From: Palleronia aestuarii
GTDB lineage: Bacteria; Pseudomonadota; Alphaproteobacteria; Rhodobacterales; Rhodobacteraceae
Assembly: GCF_003253995.1 (NCBI RefSeq)
Contig: NZ_QKZL01000005.1
Span: 266,291-330,290 of the forward strand
DNA: 64,000 nucleotides
Reading direction: 5' to 3'
This document shows positions 34,490 to 43,757 of this stretch, one piece after another. The notes under the pieces are model-generated. The model had not been told where the DNA came from and did not search any database. It saw only the letters and a program-made list of their open reading frames with translations. The position numbers and the translations under genes were made by a program. Positions within the stretch are counted from its first letter, which is position 1. Each line of letters starts with the position of its first letter.

Positions 34490-37006
34490 TCAGGACAGGC
34501 CATCCTTCGCCGCGCGGGTCGACTGGACGGGCAGAGCCTTCGTCACGAGATGGTCGATCCGCAGGTAGATGCGCCATACGAGGACGCCCCCGATCACCGA
34601 TCCGATGACCGAGACGGTCGGGTGTGTCAGGCCAACCTTTGCCAGAGCCGACGCGAACTGGAAATGCGTCAGGTAGATCGCCAGCGAACCTGCCGCGACC
34701 GAACGAATTGGTATGGCGAGAGGGCGCGGCATTCGAAGCTTCGGGCTCCAGATCATGGCGAATGTCACGACGGCGAAGAACGGCGAGACGGCGATGCCGT
34801 AGAACCCCATGATCCCCGACGCGGCGATCAGCGCGACCCACATCTTCTGGCCGCTACTCCTCGCCGCCTGCGCCACCATTCCGAGCAGGAACACCCATCC
34901 CAGGAGAAACGGTAGACGCCGATAGAGATGATCGGTGTCGAGTACGGAATCGAGGGCGATCGCTGCAAGGGCAGCGCACGCGGCCGTCACGGCCAGCGCG
35001 GTGAACCCCTTCATCGCGAAGAACGAACGGACGGACGGGCTCAGGAGGGGAAGCGAAATCAACAGGAGGCATTGCAGGTAGACTTCGACGAACCAGGCGC
35101 CTCCGGGAACGTCCGGGCCGACCCAGTTCGAGACGAAGAACGTCGCAGGCCACGATCCATAGCCCGTAAGCGCCCAATTCGCGGCACCCATCAGCGCAGT
35201 GAAGATCCCGACACGCAGGCCCAAAGTGACTATCGGGGCGATGCTGCCCGATCGCAACACGGACGGAAGCGTGAACGCGCCAAACGCCCAGCCCGCGACG
35301 AGGAAGAGTGACAATGCCCCGCCGCCTCCGTAGGCGAAAAGCTGAAAATGGTCCGCGACGATCGCAACGATCGCCAGGGCGCGCACGAGCGTGGGCATGT
35401 CCACGGCCACGGTGGAGCGCCGTGACGCCGACAGCGCATCCAGGTCCCGCGCCGGCAAGTTCTCCCATCCGTCAGGCAAATCGCCGACCGATGCCTCGAG
35501 ATCAAGCGCCACGGAGAGGTAATTCAGGCTGTCGCCCCCGAGATCGATGAAGCTCGTGTCGTCGTCGATGTCGGACGCGGGAAAATGCACGCGAAAGATT
35601 TCCGCCGCTGTCATATCGCGACCGACGGGTCGCACGGGTGGGGTGGCGGAGGCCGAACCCGCTTCCGCGACGGCCCGCATCCCGAGCCCGTCGATCTTGC
35701 CATTCGCGTTTCTCGGCAGGTCGGTGACGGCATGGACGCGCACCGTTCCGCGCGGGAACTTGAGCCATCGATCGATCTCGTCCGCCAACCGGGCGGCATC
35801 CTCGGATGGGATCCCGGCCACGACATGGATCTCTTCACCGATGGCGATAGATGCCGCGGAAATACCGTCGCGCTTCACCTTCGCGTCCAGCTCGTCGAGA
35901 GAGATCCGGTAGCCGAAAAGTTTGACGAACCGGCTTTGCCGCCCGGTGATCGCGAAGAGTCCGTTGGGCTGCCGTCGCGCGAGGTCCCCGGTATGCAAGA
36001 CACCCGGCCCTTGCCCCAATGCGAGATCGGCGGCCGAACTCGCGTAACCCATCATGACGTTGGGCCCCTCGTAGACGAGCTCCCCTTCCTCTCCATCGGG
36101 CAGGATATCGCCCGCGTCGTTGCGGACGGAAAGCGTTCCCCCGGGAATGGCGCGGCCGATGCATCCGGGATTGGCCTGGGCTTCTTCCGGCGGCAGATAG
36201 GCCATCCGGGGCGCCGCCTCCGTTTGACCGTACATCACGACGAAGGACCAGCCTTCGGCCCGGGACCGCGCGCTCCACGCTTCGATCGCGGCGGGCGGCA
36301 TTTTCCCTCCCGCCTGGGTCATCATCCTGAGTGTCTTGAGCCCGGACGTATCCACCCGGCTCTGCTCGATCAGGTCGAACGTGTGCGGGACCCCTGCGAG
36401 ACTCGTGCAGCCGCGGGACTTGAACGTCTCCCAGAACTCCGGGGACGATACGGAGCCGGGCATCAGCACGATCTCCGCGCCCGCCAGGAGGTGCGAGTTC
36501 ACCACCGACATGCCGTAGGAGTACTGGAACGGCAGTGACATGGCGGCTTTGTCATCGCCCGTGATCCCGAGATACGCGATGATCGACTCGGCGTTCGCGC
36601 GGATATTGGCATGTGACAGCCGGACGCTCTTCGCCGCGCCCGTAGAGCCGGAGGTCGAAAGGAGAACCGCCAGGTCCGCATGGATCTCCGGCGGGACGCC
36701 TTCGTCGATCTCAAGCAGATCCTCGCCGGGACTGTAATCATACGTGACCGGAAAAGCCTGCCCGGAACCGGCGGCAGACCCATCGACGAGCGCGACCGGG
36801 CACCGTATCGAGAGAGCGGCGAGGTAGGCGACGTACTGCCGGTAGGTCCCATCGCATCGCAATAGAAAAACACCACGTCCGCACGTGATCCTCTCCGCGA
36901 ATGACGTGACATCCGCGGAGAGGTCGGCATATGTGACTGTCCAGCCGCCGGGACCGGAAAACGCAACTCGATCCGACGAACGGTTTAACCAACAAATATC
37001 CGACAT
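34490..37006 (-). CDS. Adenylation domain - peptidyl carrier - acyltransferase 3 membrane fusion
   Basis: An 838-residue protein with three parts. Residues 1 to about 450 are an adenylate-forming domain: P-loop STSGSTGAAK at 117-126, YGQTE at 259-263, TGD at 339-341, GRQSRFVKLFGYRI near 355, and the catalytic Lys437 in NANGKIDG. Residues about 465-530 are a carrier domain with FIDLGGDSLNYL, where Ser493 should take phosphopantetheine. Residues about 540-838 are a multi-helix acyltransferase 3 (OafA-like) domain beginning RALAIVAIVADHFQLF with the expected His553. The whole could activate an acid, load it on its own carrier and pass it through the membrane part to an extracytoplasmic acceptor. 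There is no condensation or thioesterase domain. It stands alone, with no NRPS or glycan genes beside it, between two direct repeats. The acyl group and acceptor are unknown. Confidence 0.88.
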   Translation of the reverse strand: MSDICWLNRSSDRVAFSGPGGWTVTYADLSADVTSFAERITCGRGVFLLRCDGTYRQYVAYLAALSIRCPVALVDGSAAGSGQAFPVTYDYSPGEDLLEIDEGVPPEIHADLAVLLSTSGSTGAAKSVRLSHANIRANAESIIAYLGITGDDKAAMSLPFQYSYGMSVVNSHLLAGAEIVLMPGSVSSPEFWETFKSRGCTSLAGVPHTFDLIEQSRVDTSGLKTLRMMTQAGGKMPPAAIEAWSARSRAEGWSFVVMYGQTEAAPRMAYLPPEEAQANPGCIGRAIPGGTLSVRNDAGDILPDGEEGELVYEGPNVMMGYASSAADLALGQGPGVLHTGDLARRQPNGLFAITGRQSRFVKLFGYRISLDELDAKVKRDGISAASIAIGEEIHVVAGIPSEDAARLADEIDRWLKFPRGTVRVHAVTDLPRNANGKIDGLGMRAVAEAGSASATPPVRPVGRDMTAAEIFRVHFPASDIDDDTSFIDLGGDSLNYLSVALDLEASVGDLPDGWENLPARDLDALSASRRSTVAVDMPTLVRALAIVAIVADHFQLFAYGGGGALSLFLVAGWAFGAFTLPSVLRSGSIAPIVTLGLRVGIFTALMGAANWALTGYGSWPATFFVSNWVGPDVPGGAWFVEVYLQCLLLISLPLLSPSVRSFFAMKGFTALAVTAACAALAAIALDSVLDTDHLYRRLPFLLGWVFLLGMVAQAARSSGQKMWVALIAASGIMGFYGIAVSPFFAVVTFAMIWSPKLRMPRPLAIPIRSVAAGSLAIYLTHFQFASALAKVGLTHPTVSVIGSVIGGVLVWRIYLRIDHLVTKALPVQSTRAAKDGLS

Positions 37007-37210
37007 TCACCGTGACCCCGGGCCATATTTCGAAGCGACTCCTACGACGACGGACTCGTAGTCCGCAAAGCATTCCCGTTAAGGTAGTTAATTCGAAGGT
37101 TACGTACCGCGATGGGTTTGCCGGAGGCCGATCATGGGCAGGCTCGGGGCCGAATGGTCTACGGCATTAGCTGTAATCAAGGCTTCGCTGGAAACGCGTT
37201 TCCGATCCCC

Positions 37211-37237
37211 TTTGGCTCTGGTGGTGTGACCGCCCCC
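37211..37237 (+). repeat. Direct repeat copy 2 flanking the acyltransferase fusion gene
   Basis: Second copy of the 27-base imperfect repeat, with the exact 16-base core TGGTGTGACCGCCCCC at 37222-37237. The similarity to copy 1 goes on weakly downstream (both have a G-rich arm followed by GGTCGA), which suggests the ends of related elements rather than a short chance match. Confidence 0.6.
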
Positions 37238-37253
37238 TGATGGGCAGGGGGCG
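37231..37253. repeat. Perfect hairpin at repeat copy 2
   Basis: CGCCCCCT and AGGGGGCG form an 8-base GC-rich stem with a 7-base loop. It starts inside the direct repeat. It could terminate transcription or be the subterminal structure of an insertion-element end. No T-run follows. Confidence 0.5.
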
Positions 37254-37492
37254 AAGGTCGATGCGGAAGCGGCTGCAGCAACGCTTAAATTTCGATCAAA
37301 CCCCCCGCAAACCGCTTCACTTGGCGGCGATGTCGGGAATGGCAATCGATGGGCCTCACTGGGCTCTGCCACGTCGTGTCTCAATTTGGAATACGCTCTG
37401 CAGCGAGCCACCAGACATCTGGCGTCTGCAGGCAGGCGGAGTGTCCCTCGGGGCAAATCCGGAAAGTCGTGTCCAAATAGAGGAAATGTTAG

Positions 37493-38776
37493 ATGCTGAT
37501 CCGATCGCTTTTCGTCACGGGCGCCCTTTGCGTCGCCGCACAGCCCGGTGTCGCCCAGGAAACCGACTGCCCGGTGAAGGTGGGCGTGCTGCACTCGCTG
37601 TCCGGGACGATGGCGATCTCCGAGACGACGCTGAAGGACGTCATGGAGATGCTCATCGAGCAGCAGAACGAGGCGGGAGGCGTCCTCGGATGCGATATCG
37701 AGGCCGTCGTCGTCGATCCGGCCTCGGACTGGCCGCGCTTCGCGGAACTCGGTCGTCAGCTCCTGACCGAGGACGAGGTCGACGTGATCTTCGGCTCCTG
37801 GACCTCGGTCAGCCGTAAATCCGTCCTGCCGGTGCTCGAGGAACTGAACGGGCTGATGTTCTACCCCGTCCAGTACGAGGGCGAGGAGAGCTCGAAGAAC
37901 GTCTTCTACACCGGCGCGGCGCCGAACCAGCAGGCGATCCCGGCGGTCGACTATTTCCTGGAGGAGCTCGGTATCGAGAAATTCGCGCTGCTCGGGACCG
38001 ACTACGTCTACCCGCGCACGACGAACAACATCCTCGAGAGCTACCTCCAGGACAAGGGGATCGCGTCGGAGGACATCTTCGTCAATTACACGCCCTTCGG
38101 ACATTCCGACTGGTCGACGATCGTGTCTGACGTGGTCGAGCTCGGCTCCGACGGCTCCCTCGTTGGCGTGATCTCGACGATCAACGGCGACGCCAATATC
38201 GGTTTCTACAAGGAACTTGCCGCACAAGGGATCGATGCAGCCGACATTCCGGTCGTGGCCTTCTCGGTCGGCGAGGAAGAGCTTTCGGGCCTCGACACGT
38301 CGAACCTCGTCGGTCACCTCGCCGCGTGGAACTACTTCATGAGTGCCGACACGCCCGAGAACGAAGAATTCATCGCCGCGTGGCATGACTTCACCGGCGA
38401 CGAGAACCGCGTGACGAACGACCCGATGGAAGCCCATTACATCGGCTTCAACATGTGGGTGAACGCGGTCGAGGAAGCCGGGACCACGGATGTCGATGCA
38501 GTGCGCGAAGCGATGTGGGGCCAGGAATTCCCGAACCTCACGGGCGGCACCGCCGTCATGGGCACCAATCACCACCTGTCGAAGCCGGTATTGATCGGCG
38601 AGATCCGCGAGGACGGTCAGTTCGACATCATCTCGGAAACCGACCCCGTGCCGGGCGATGCCTGGACCGATTACCTGCCCGACAGCGCCGTCCTGACCTC
38701 CGACTGGAAGGAGCTCGATTGCGGGATGTACAACACCCGGACCGAGACCTGCGTCCAGCAGACGTCGAACTACTGA
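37493..38776 (+). CDS. urtA: Urea ABC transporter substrate-binding protein
   Basis: A 427-residue periplasmic binding protein of the HAAT family with a signal peptide (cleavage about residue 21 after GVAQ). The UrtA-specific stretches GVLHSLSGTMAISE, FYPVQYEGEESSKNVFYTGAAPNQQ and ISTINGDANIGFYKELA are clear. Together with urtBCDE it forms a high-affinity urea importer, normally nitrogen-regulated. No urease genes are in the window. Confidence 0.95.
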   Translation: MLIRSLFVTGALCVAAQPGVAQETDCPVKVGVLHSLSGTMAISETTLKDVMEMLIEQQNEAGGVLGCDIEAVVVDPASDWPRFAELGRQLLTEDEVDVIFGSWTSVSRKSVLPVLEELNGLMFYPVQYEGEESSKNVFYTGAAPNQQAIPAVDYFLEELGIEKFALLGTDYVYPRTTNNILESYLQDKGIASEDIFVNYTPFGHSDWSTIVSDVVELGSDGSLVGVISTINGDANIGFYKELAAQGIDAADIPVVAFSVGEEELSGLDTSNLVGHLAAWNYFMSADTPENEEFIAAWHDFTGDENRVTNDPMEAHYIGFNMWVNAVEEAGTTDVDAVREAMWGQEFPNLTGGTAVMGTNHHLSKPVLIGEIREDGQFDIISETDPVPGDAWTDYLPDSAVLTSDWKELDCGMYNTRTETCVQQTSNY

Positions 38777-38833
38777 CAGGCGATGCCAAGCGGCGCGCGC
38801 CCCGGTGCGCGTCGCACGTTCGGAATCTTGCTT

Positions 38834-40768
38834 ATGCTGCGTCTGCTCCTCGCCCTTGCCATCACCCTGATCGTGGCCCCCGCCGCCGCGCAGGACGATC
38901 TGCAAGCCATTCTCCAGACCCATGCCGAAGAGGTCGCGAACCCCGGGCGCCGCAGCGTCGGCGCGCTGATCGACGATTTGCTCGCCTCCGACCTGCCGTC
39001 CGTTCCGGTGTTCCTCGACGCGTGGCAGGATCGGGAGGTTGTACGCGACAGCCGCGACGGACGCTTCTTCATCGCGGGCGATGAAGAAGATGGGGTTGTG
39101 ACGCTTCTGGATATCGCGAACGGGGACGAGATCGGGACGGCGCCGGAGGCCGCGCTAGAGGAGGTGCGGCCGAACGGCGGCGTGCGCCGCGTGATCGGCG
39201 GAGCACTGGTGCAATTCCGCCTGAGCGATCCCGATCCGAGGGCGCGGCAACGCGCGCTCGCCTCGATCGCGCGACGTCCCGACGCGGACCAGATCGACCC
39301 TTTGCGCGCTTCGATCGAAGAGGAAGACGATGCCGGTATCCTGGCCGAGAAGGAACGGCTCCTGAACATCCTCGTCGCGCGGTTCGGCGCGACAACGGAG
39401 GATCGGATTGCCGCCATCGAGGCCTTGGCGGGCGAGATCAATCCCGACGCGCGCGCCGCGCTGAGTGAAATCCTCAGGACCGAGGACCGCGTCGTTCCCG
39501 CCGGGGAGGCGACGGACGGCAACGTGGCGGGTACGCTAAGCCTGCCGCGGGCTGAAGCCTATGGCCGGCTGGTCGATGCGGAGCTGGCGCCGCCTGGCGT
39601 GTCGCCCGCAGAGATCCGCGACACGCTCCTGGCCAATGTCGAGGCAGGCGCGGTGGCGGGCACGCGGCTTGCGGATCTCGACACCGATACCGCCCGCCAT
39701 GCCGCCTACGAGCGATTGTCGGAGACCGGGCGCGCGGCGCCGTTCGTCTCCGATGAGGAGATCGACGCGGCCATCGCGGCGCACAGCTTCGAGGCGGTCT
39801 TTCTGGAGGAGGACGAAGCCGTCATCGATGCCGCGCGCGCGACGCTTGGCTCGGTCGAGCGACAGGTGGCGCTGAACCGCGCGGCCGATCTCGGGCTCGA
39901 TGCGCTGTCGCTCGCCTCGATCTACTTTCTCGCCGCCATCGGTCTCGCGATCACCTTCGGGGTTATGGGGGTCATCAACATGGCCCATGGCGAGTTCATC
40001 ATGATGGGCGCCTATACCGGCTACGTCGTCCAGCAATTCGTCCCGGACTACACCCTGTCGCTGGTCATCGCCCTGCCGCTCGCCTTCATCGTCGCCGCCG
40101 CCGCGGGCGTGGCGATGGAGCGCCTGGTGATCCGGCATCTCTATCACCGTCCGCTGGAGACGTTGCTTGCGACGTTCGGCATATCCATCGCGCTGCAGCA
40201 GCTTGCCAAGAACATCTTCGGCACGCAGGCCCGGCCGCTGACCTCGCCCGACTGGCTGGGCGGTCAGCTGGTCGTCAACGAACTGGTCTCGATCAGCTAT
40301 ATCCGCATCGCGATCTTCGTTCTTGCGCTGGCCTTCCTCGGGCTCCTGCTCTTCATTCTCAACCGCACCCGGCTGGGGCTCGAAGTGCGCGCTGTGACGC
40401 AGAACCCCGGCATGGCGGCGTCGATGGGGATCGACCCCGACCGTATCAACATGATGACATTCGCCCTCGGCTCCGGCATCGCCGGGATCGCCGGCGTGGC
40501 CATCGGCCTCTATGCGCAGGTCACGTCCGAGATGGGCGCCAACTACATCGTGCAGAGCTTCATGACCGTGGTCGTCGGCGGTGTCGGGAATGTCTGGGGG
40601 ACCCTGGCCGGCGCGGGCCTGATCGGCGTGCTGCAGAAGCTGATCGAGGGGATGAACCCGTCGAACACGCTCGCCGCTCAGACCTACATGATCCTCTTCA
40701 TCATTCTCTTCATCCAGTTCCGGCCCCGCGGCATCGTCGCGCTTCGCGGCCGCGCCGCGGAGGGCTGA
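38834..40768 (+). CDS. urtB: Urea ABC transporter permease UrtB
   Basis: A 644-residue protein. A signal-like segment (MLRLLLALAITLIVAPAAAQ) leads a soluble region of about 330 residues with helical repeats, characteristic of UrtB. The membrane domain follows, with FGVMGVINMAHGEFIMMGAYTGYV and ERLVIRHLYHRPLETLLATFG. ATG at 38834 is preferred over an in-frame ATG at 38783, because the signal sequence then sits at the N-terminus. It starts 57 bases after urtA and ends 3 bases before urtC. Confidence 0.93.
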   Translation: MLRLLLALAITLIVAPAAAQDDLQAILQTHAEEVANPGRRSVGALIDDLLASDLPSVPVFLDAWQDREVVRDSRDGRFFIAGDEEDGVVTLLDIANGDEIGTAPEAALEEVRPNGGVRRVIGGALVQFRLSDPDPRARQRALASIARRPDADQIDPLRASIEEEDDAGILAEKERLLNILVARFGATTEDRIAAIEALAGEINPDARAALSEILRTEDRVVPAGEATDGNVAGTLSLPRAEAYGRLVDAELAPPGVSPAEIRDTLLANVEAGAVAGTRLADLDTDTARHAAYERLSETGRAAPFVSDEEIDAAIAAHSFEAVFLEEDEAVIDAARATLGSVERQVALNRAADLGLDALSLASIYFLAAIGLAITFGVMGVINMAHGEFIMMGAYTGYVVQQFVPDYTLSLVIALPLAFIVAAAAGVAMERLVIRHLYHRPLETLLATFGISIALQQLAKNIFGTQARPLTSPDWLGGQLVVNELVSISYIRIAIFVLALAFLGLLLFILNRTRLGLEVRAVTQNPGMAASMGIDPDRINMMTFALGSGIAGIAGVAIGLYAQVTSEMGANYIVQSFMTVVVGGVGNVWGTLAGAGLIGVLQKLIEGMNPSNTLAAQTYMILFIILFIQFRPRGIVALRGRAAEG

Positions 40769-40771
40769 GCC

Positions 40772-42016
40772 ATGGCCGACGCTACGCTGACCGGACCGGC
40801 GACGGTGCCCCCGATCAGGCGAACATCGACGATGATCTTCCTCGCCGCGCTCGCCGTCTTCGTCTTGCTGGTGACGTTGCTCGCCGATGCCGGCATGATT
40901 TCGACCTCCACCGTCAAGCTGCTCGGCAAAACCCTCTGTCTGGCGCTTGCAGCAGTGGCAATGGACGTCGTCTGGGGCTATACCGGCATCCTCTCGCTCG
41001 GCCACATGGCCTTCTTCGGGCTCGGTGGCTACGCGATCGGGATGTGGCTGATGTGGGCCCGGACCGAGGCGATCGTCCTCGCCGATATGGCGGCACGGAC
41101 CCTTCCCCCGACGCCTTCCGAGCTACAGGACGCCATCGGCAGCCAGATATTTGGCGTCGTGGGCACGTCGGACATCCCCATGATCTGGACCTTCGCGCAT
41201 TCCCTGCCGCTGCAACTGGCCATGGTCGTACTGGTGCCGGGTCTCCTGGCGCTCGTCTTCGGCTGGCTCGCCTTCCGCAGCCGGGTCGCCGGGGTGTACC
41301 TGTCGATCCTGACCCAGGCCATGACGCTCGCCCTGTCGCTCTATCTCTTCCAGAACGATAGCGGGCTACGGGGCAATAACGGCCTTTCTGGGCTGCAGAA
41401 TATTCCCGGTTTCGAGACCACCTCCCAGGCGACGATCTCCATCGCCTTCTTCTGGGGTTCGGCCCTCGCGCTCGGGCTCGGCTATCTCCTGTTCGCCTGG
41501 GTGGTGTCGGGCCGCATGGGCAGCGTCCTCAGGGCCGTGCGCGACGACGAGGCGCGCGTTCGCTTCCTCGGCTACCACGTCGAGTCGTTCAAGCTCTTCG
41601 CCTTCACCCTGACCGCCATCGTTACCGGGATCGCGGGTGCGCTCTATTACCCGCAGGCCGGCATCATCAATCCAAATGAGATCGCCCCCGTCGCGTCGAT
41701 CTATCTCGCGGTGTGGGTCGCCATCGGCGGACGCGGCCGCCTTTACGGCGCGGCCATCGGCGCGATCGTGGTTTCGCTTTTGTCGAACTGGTTCACCTCC
41801 GGCGGCGCGCCGGACATCGATCTCGGGATCTACGAGATCCGCTGGACGGAATGGTGGCTCGTCCTGCTCGGTGTGAGCTTCATCTGCGTTACGCTCTTCG
41901 CACCGCAGGGCCTTGGCGGTCTATTCGACCTCTTGTCCGCGCGCCGCCGCTCGGGGCGCAGGGCAAGCTACGGCCCCGACACGGGCGCGAAACGTCCAGA
42001 GGAGGGAGCGGAGTGA
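40772..42016 (+). CDS. urtC: Urea ABC transporter permease UrtC
   Basis: A 414-residue LivM-type permease: VVWGYTGILSLGHMAFFGLGGYAIGMWLM, LSGLQNIPGF and VRFLGYHVESFKLFAFTLTAIVTGIAGALYYPQ. Ten or so membrane segments. Its TGA overlaps the GTG start of urtD. Confidence 0.94.
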   Translation: MADATLTGPATVPPIRRTSTMIFLAALAVFVLLVTLLADAGMISTSTVKLLGKTLCLALAAVAMDVVWGYTGILSLGHMAFFGLGGYAIGMWLMWARTEAIVLADMAARTLPPTPSELQDAIGSQIFGVVGTSDIPMIWTFAHSLPLQLAMVVLVPGLLALVFGWLAFRSRVAGVYLSILTQAMTLALSLYLFQNDSGLRGNNGLSGLQNIPGFETTSQATISIAFFWGSALALGLGYLLFAWVVSGRMGSVLRAVRDDEARVRFLGYHVESFKLFAFTLTAIVTGIAGALYYPQAGIINPNEIAPVASIYLAVWVAIGGRGRLYGAAIGAIVVSLLSNWFTSGGAPDIDLGIYEIRWTEWWLVLLGVSFICVTLFAPQGLGGLFDLLSARRRSGRRASYGPDTGAKRPEEGAE

Positions 42017-42744
42017 GCCTGCTGGAAGTCGATGGGATCTCCGTCTCCTTCGACGGATTCAGGGCGATCAACAATCTGTCCTTCACGATCGAAGAGCCGG
42101 AATTGCGGGCGGTGATTGGGCCGAACGGGGCGGGAAAGACGACCTTCATGGACATCGTGACCGGCAAGACCCGCCCCGATACCGGCAAGGTGTTGTGGGG
42201 CGAGGATAACCTCAACCTGATCGGACGGTCTGAAAGCGCCATCGCCCGTGCGGGCGTGGGACGGAAATTCCAGAAGCCCACGGTCTTCGAGGACCAGTCG
42301 GTTCGCGAGAACCTGGCGATGGCGATCAAGGGCGACCGCAATCCTTTCGCCGTGCTTTTCGGACGGCGGGACGACGCGGCGCGCCTGACCGAGATCGCCA
42401 CGGAGATCGGCCTGTTCGGCCGGCTCGGGCGCAAGGCGGGCGAGCTCAGCCACGGGCAGAAGCAATGGCTCGAGATCGGGATGCTGCTCGCTCAGGAGCC
42501 GCGCCTCCTGTTGGTGGACGAGCCGGCCGCCGGGATGACGCCCGAAGAGCGCACGCAGACCACCGATCTGTTGAAGCGGTTGGCGACACGCCACGCCGTC
42601 GTCGTCGTCGAGCACGACATGGATTTCGTCCGCCGCCTGGATTGCCGCGTGACCGTCCTGCACGAAGGGCGCGTCCTGGCCGAGGGAAGCGTCGACCATG
42701 TCACGCAGAACCCGGAGGTCATCGATGTGTACCTGGGACGTTGA
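42013..42744 (+). CDS. urtD: Urea ABC transporter ATPase UrtD
   Basis: A 243-residue LivG-type ATPase: GPNGAGKTTF (Walker A), ELSHGQKQWLEIGMLL (signature with SHGQ, typical of UrtD), LLLVDEPAAGMTPEE and VVVEHDMDFVR. The start is a GTG that overlaps the urtC stop. Confidence 0.94.
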   Translation: MSLLEVDGISVSFDGFRAINNLSFTIEEPELRAVIGPNGAGKTTFMDIVTGKTRPDTGKVLWGEDNLNLIGRSESAIARAGVGRKFQKPTVFEDQSVRENLAMAIKGDRNPFAVLFGRRDDAARLTEIATEIGLFGRLGRKAGELSHGQKQWLEIGMLLAQEPRLLLVDEPAAGMTPEERTQTTDLLKRLATRHAVVVVEHDMDFVRRLDCRVTVLHEGRVLAEGSVDHVTQNPEVIDVYLGR

Positions 42745-42746
42745 GA

Positions 42747-43442
42747 ATGCTTGAGGTTCGCGATCTGACCCTGCGCTACGGACAGAGCCAGGTCCTGCAC
42801 GGAATAAACCTGACCGCGAAGGCGGGGGAGGTCACGGCCGTGATGGGCATGAACGGCGTCGGGAAGACCTCGTTGATGAAAGCGATCGCGGGCCGGCATC
42901 CCTTCCACGGCGGCTCGATCCGCCTTGGCGAGCGGGACCTTGGCCATCCGACCGCCGCCGAGGCGGCACGCGCCGGGATCGCCTACGTGCCGCAGGGCCG
43001 CGAGATATTCCCGCGCCTGACCGTGACCGAGAACATCGAGTCCGGCTTCGCCTGCTTGCCTCGCGCCGAACGACGCGTGCCGCCGCGCATCTACGACCTG
43101 TTTCCGGTCCTGCGCGAGATGCATGGCCGCCGGGGCGGCGATCTGTCCGGCGGCCAGCAGCAGCAACTCGCGATCGCGCGAGCGCTAGTGACAAAACCGC
43201 GCGTTCTCCTCCTCGACGAGCCGACGGAAGGGATCCAGCCCTCCATCATCAAGGAGATCGGACGTGTCATCGCGACCTTGCGCGACGAGGGAGAGATGGC
43301 GCTGATCCTGGTCGAGCAATATTTCGACTTCGCCGTCGAGGCCGCCGACCGGGTATACGCGATCCGCGGCGGCCATGTCGCTTTCGAGAGCGCCGCACGT
43401 GATCTCGACCGCAATCGCCTCCTCCGCGAGATCGCCTTGTGA
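42747..43442 (+). CDS. urtE: Urea ABC transporter ATPase UrtE
   Basis: A 231-residue LivF-type ATPase: GMNGVGKTSLMKAIAG, DLSGGQQQQLAIARAL and LLLDEPTEGIQPSIIKEIG, the last specific to UrtE. The start follows the urtD stop by 2 bases. It is the last intact gene of the urt operon; what follows is decayed sequence. Confidence 0.94.
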   Translation: MLEVRDLTLRYGQSQVLHGINLTAKAGEVTAVMGMNGVGKTSLMKAIAGRHPFHGGSIRLGERDLGHPTAAEAARAGIAYVPQGREIFPRLTVTENIESGFACLPRAERRVPPRIYDLFPVLREMHGRRGGDLSGGQQQQLAIARALVTKPRVLLLDEPTEGIQPSIIKEIGRVIATLRDEGEMALILVEQYFDFAVEAADRVYAIRGGHVAFESAARDLDRNRLLREIAL

Positions 43443-43757
43443 TCGTTTGGAGTGATTTTCGGAGGTGAGCGTCATGAAGCGCGGTGAAGAGGCCTGGGAG
43501 ACGAGTTCTGTGCCGTGAACGCAGTAGCCGCTTCGCAGGATTCGCCGCGGCTGTCGACGTGCCGGAGCCGCCCTCGAGTTCCATGGTCCCAATGGCGTGC
43601 ATGCCGTCATCGTCACGCAGACCTCGCGGGTGATTGCCGGCACGACGTGCGGTCCTCAAGTGGACTCAGATCACTCGGATATGATGGGCCGAGAAACGGC
43701 GGCGATTGCCGCAGGGGAGGCTCGGCGAGGGGCTGCGGCTTCGCTTAAAATTAGGGT

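Larger units (their letters stand above)
37007..37492. other. Long promoter/intergenic region upstream of urtA
   Basis: About 486 bases between divergent genes, visibly less GC-rich than the coding sequence around it. It holds the second direct repeat copy (37211-37237), a strong hairpin (37231-37253), and a palindrome CCAGA-CA-TCTGG at 37411-37422 between two CTGCAG sites (37398 and 37426). The palindrome is a possible operator for urtA. GAGGA sits seven or so bases before the urtA ATG. I see no gene here. Confidence 0.5.

Noticed and set aside
37493..43442. Branched-chain amino acid (liv) transporter
   Set aside because: UrtA, UrtB with its large N-terminal region and the UrtD/UrtE signatures identify a urea transporter.
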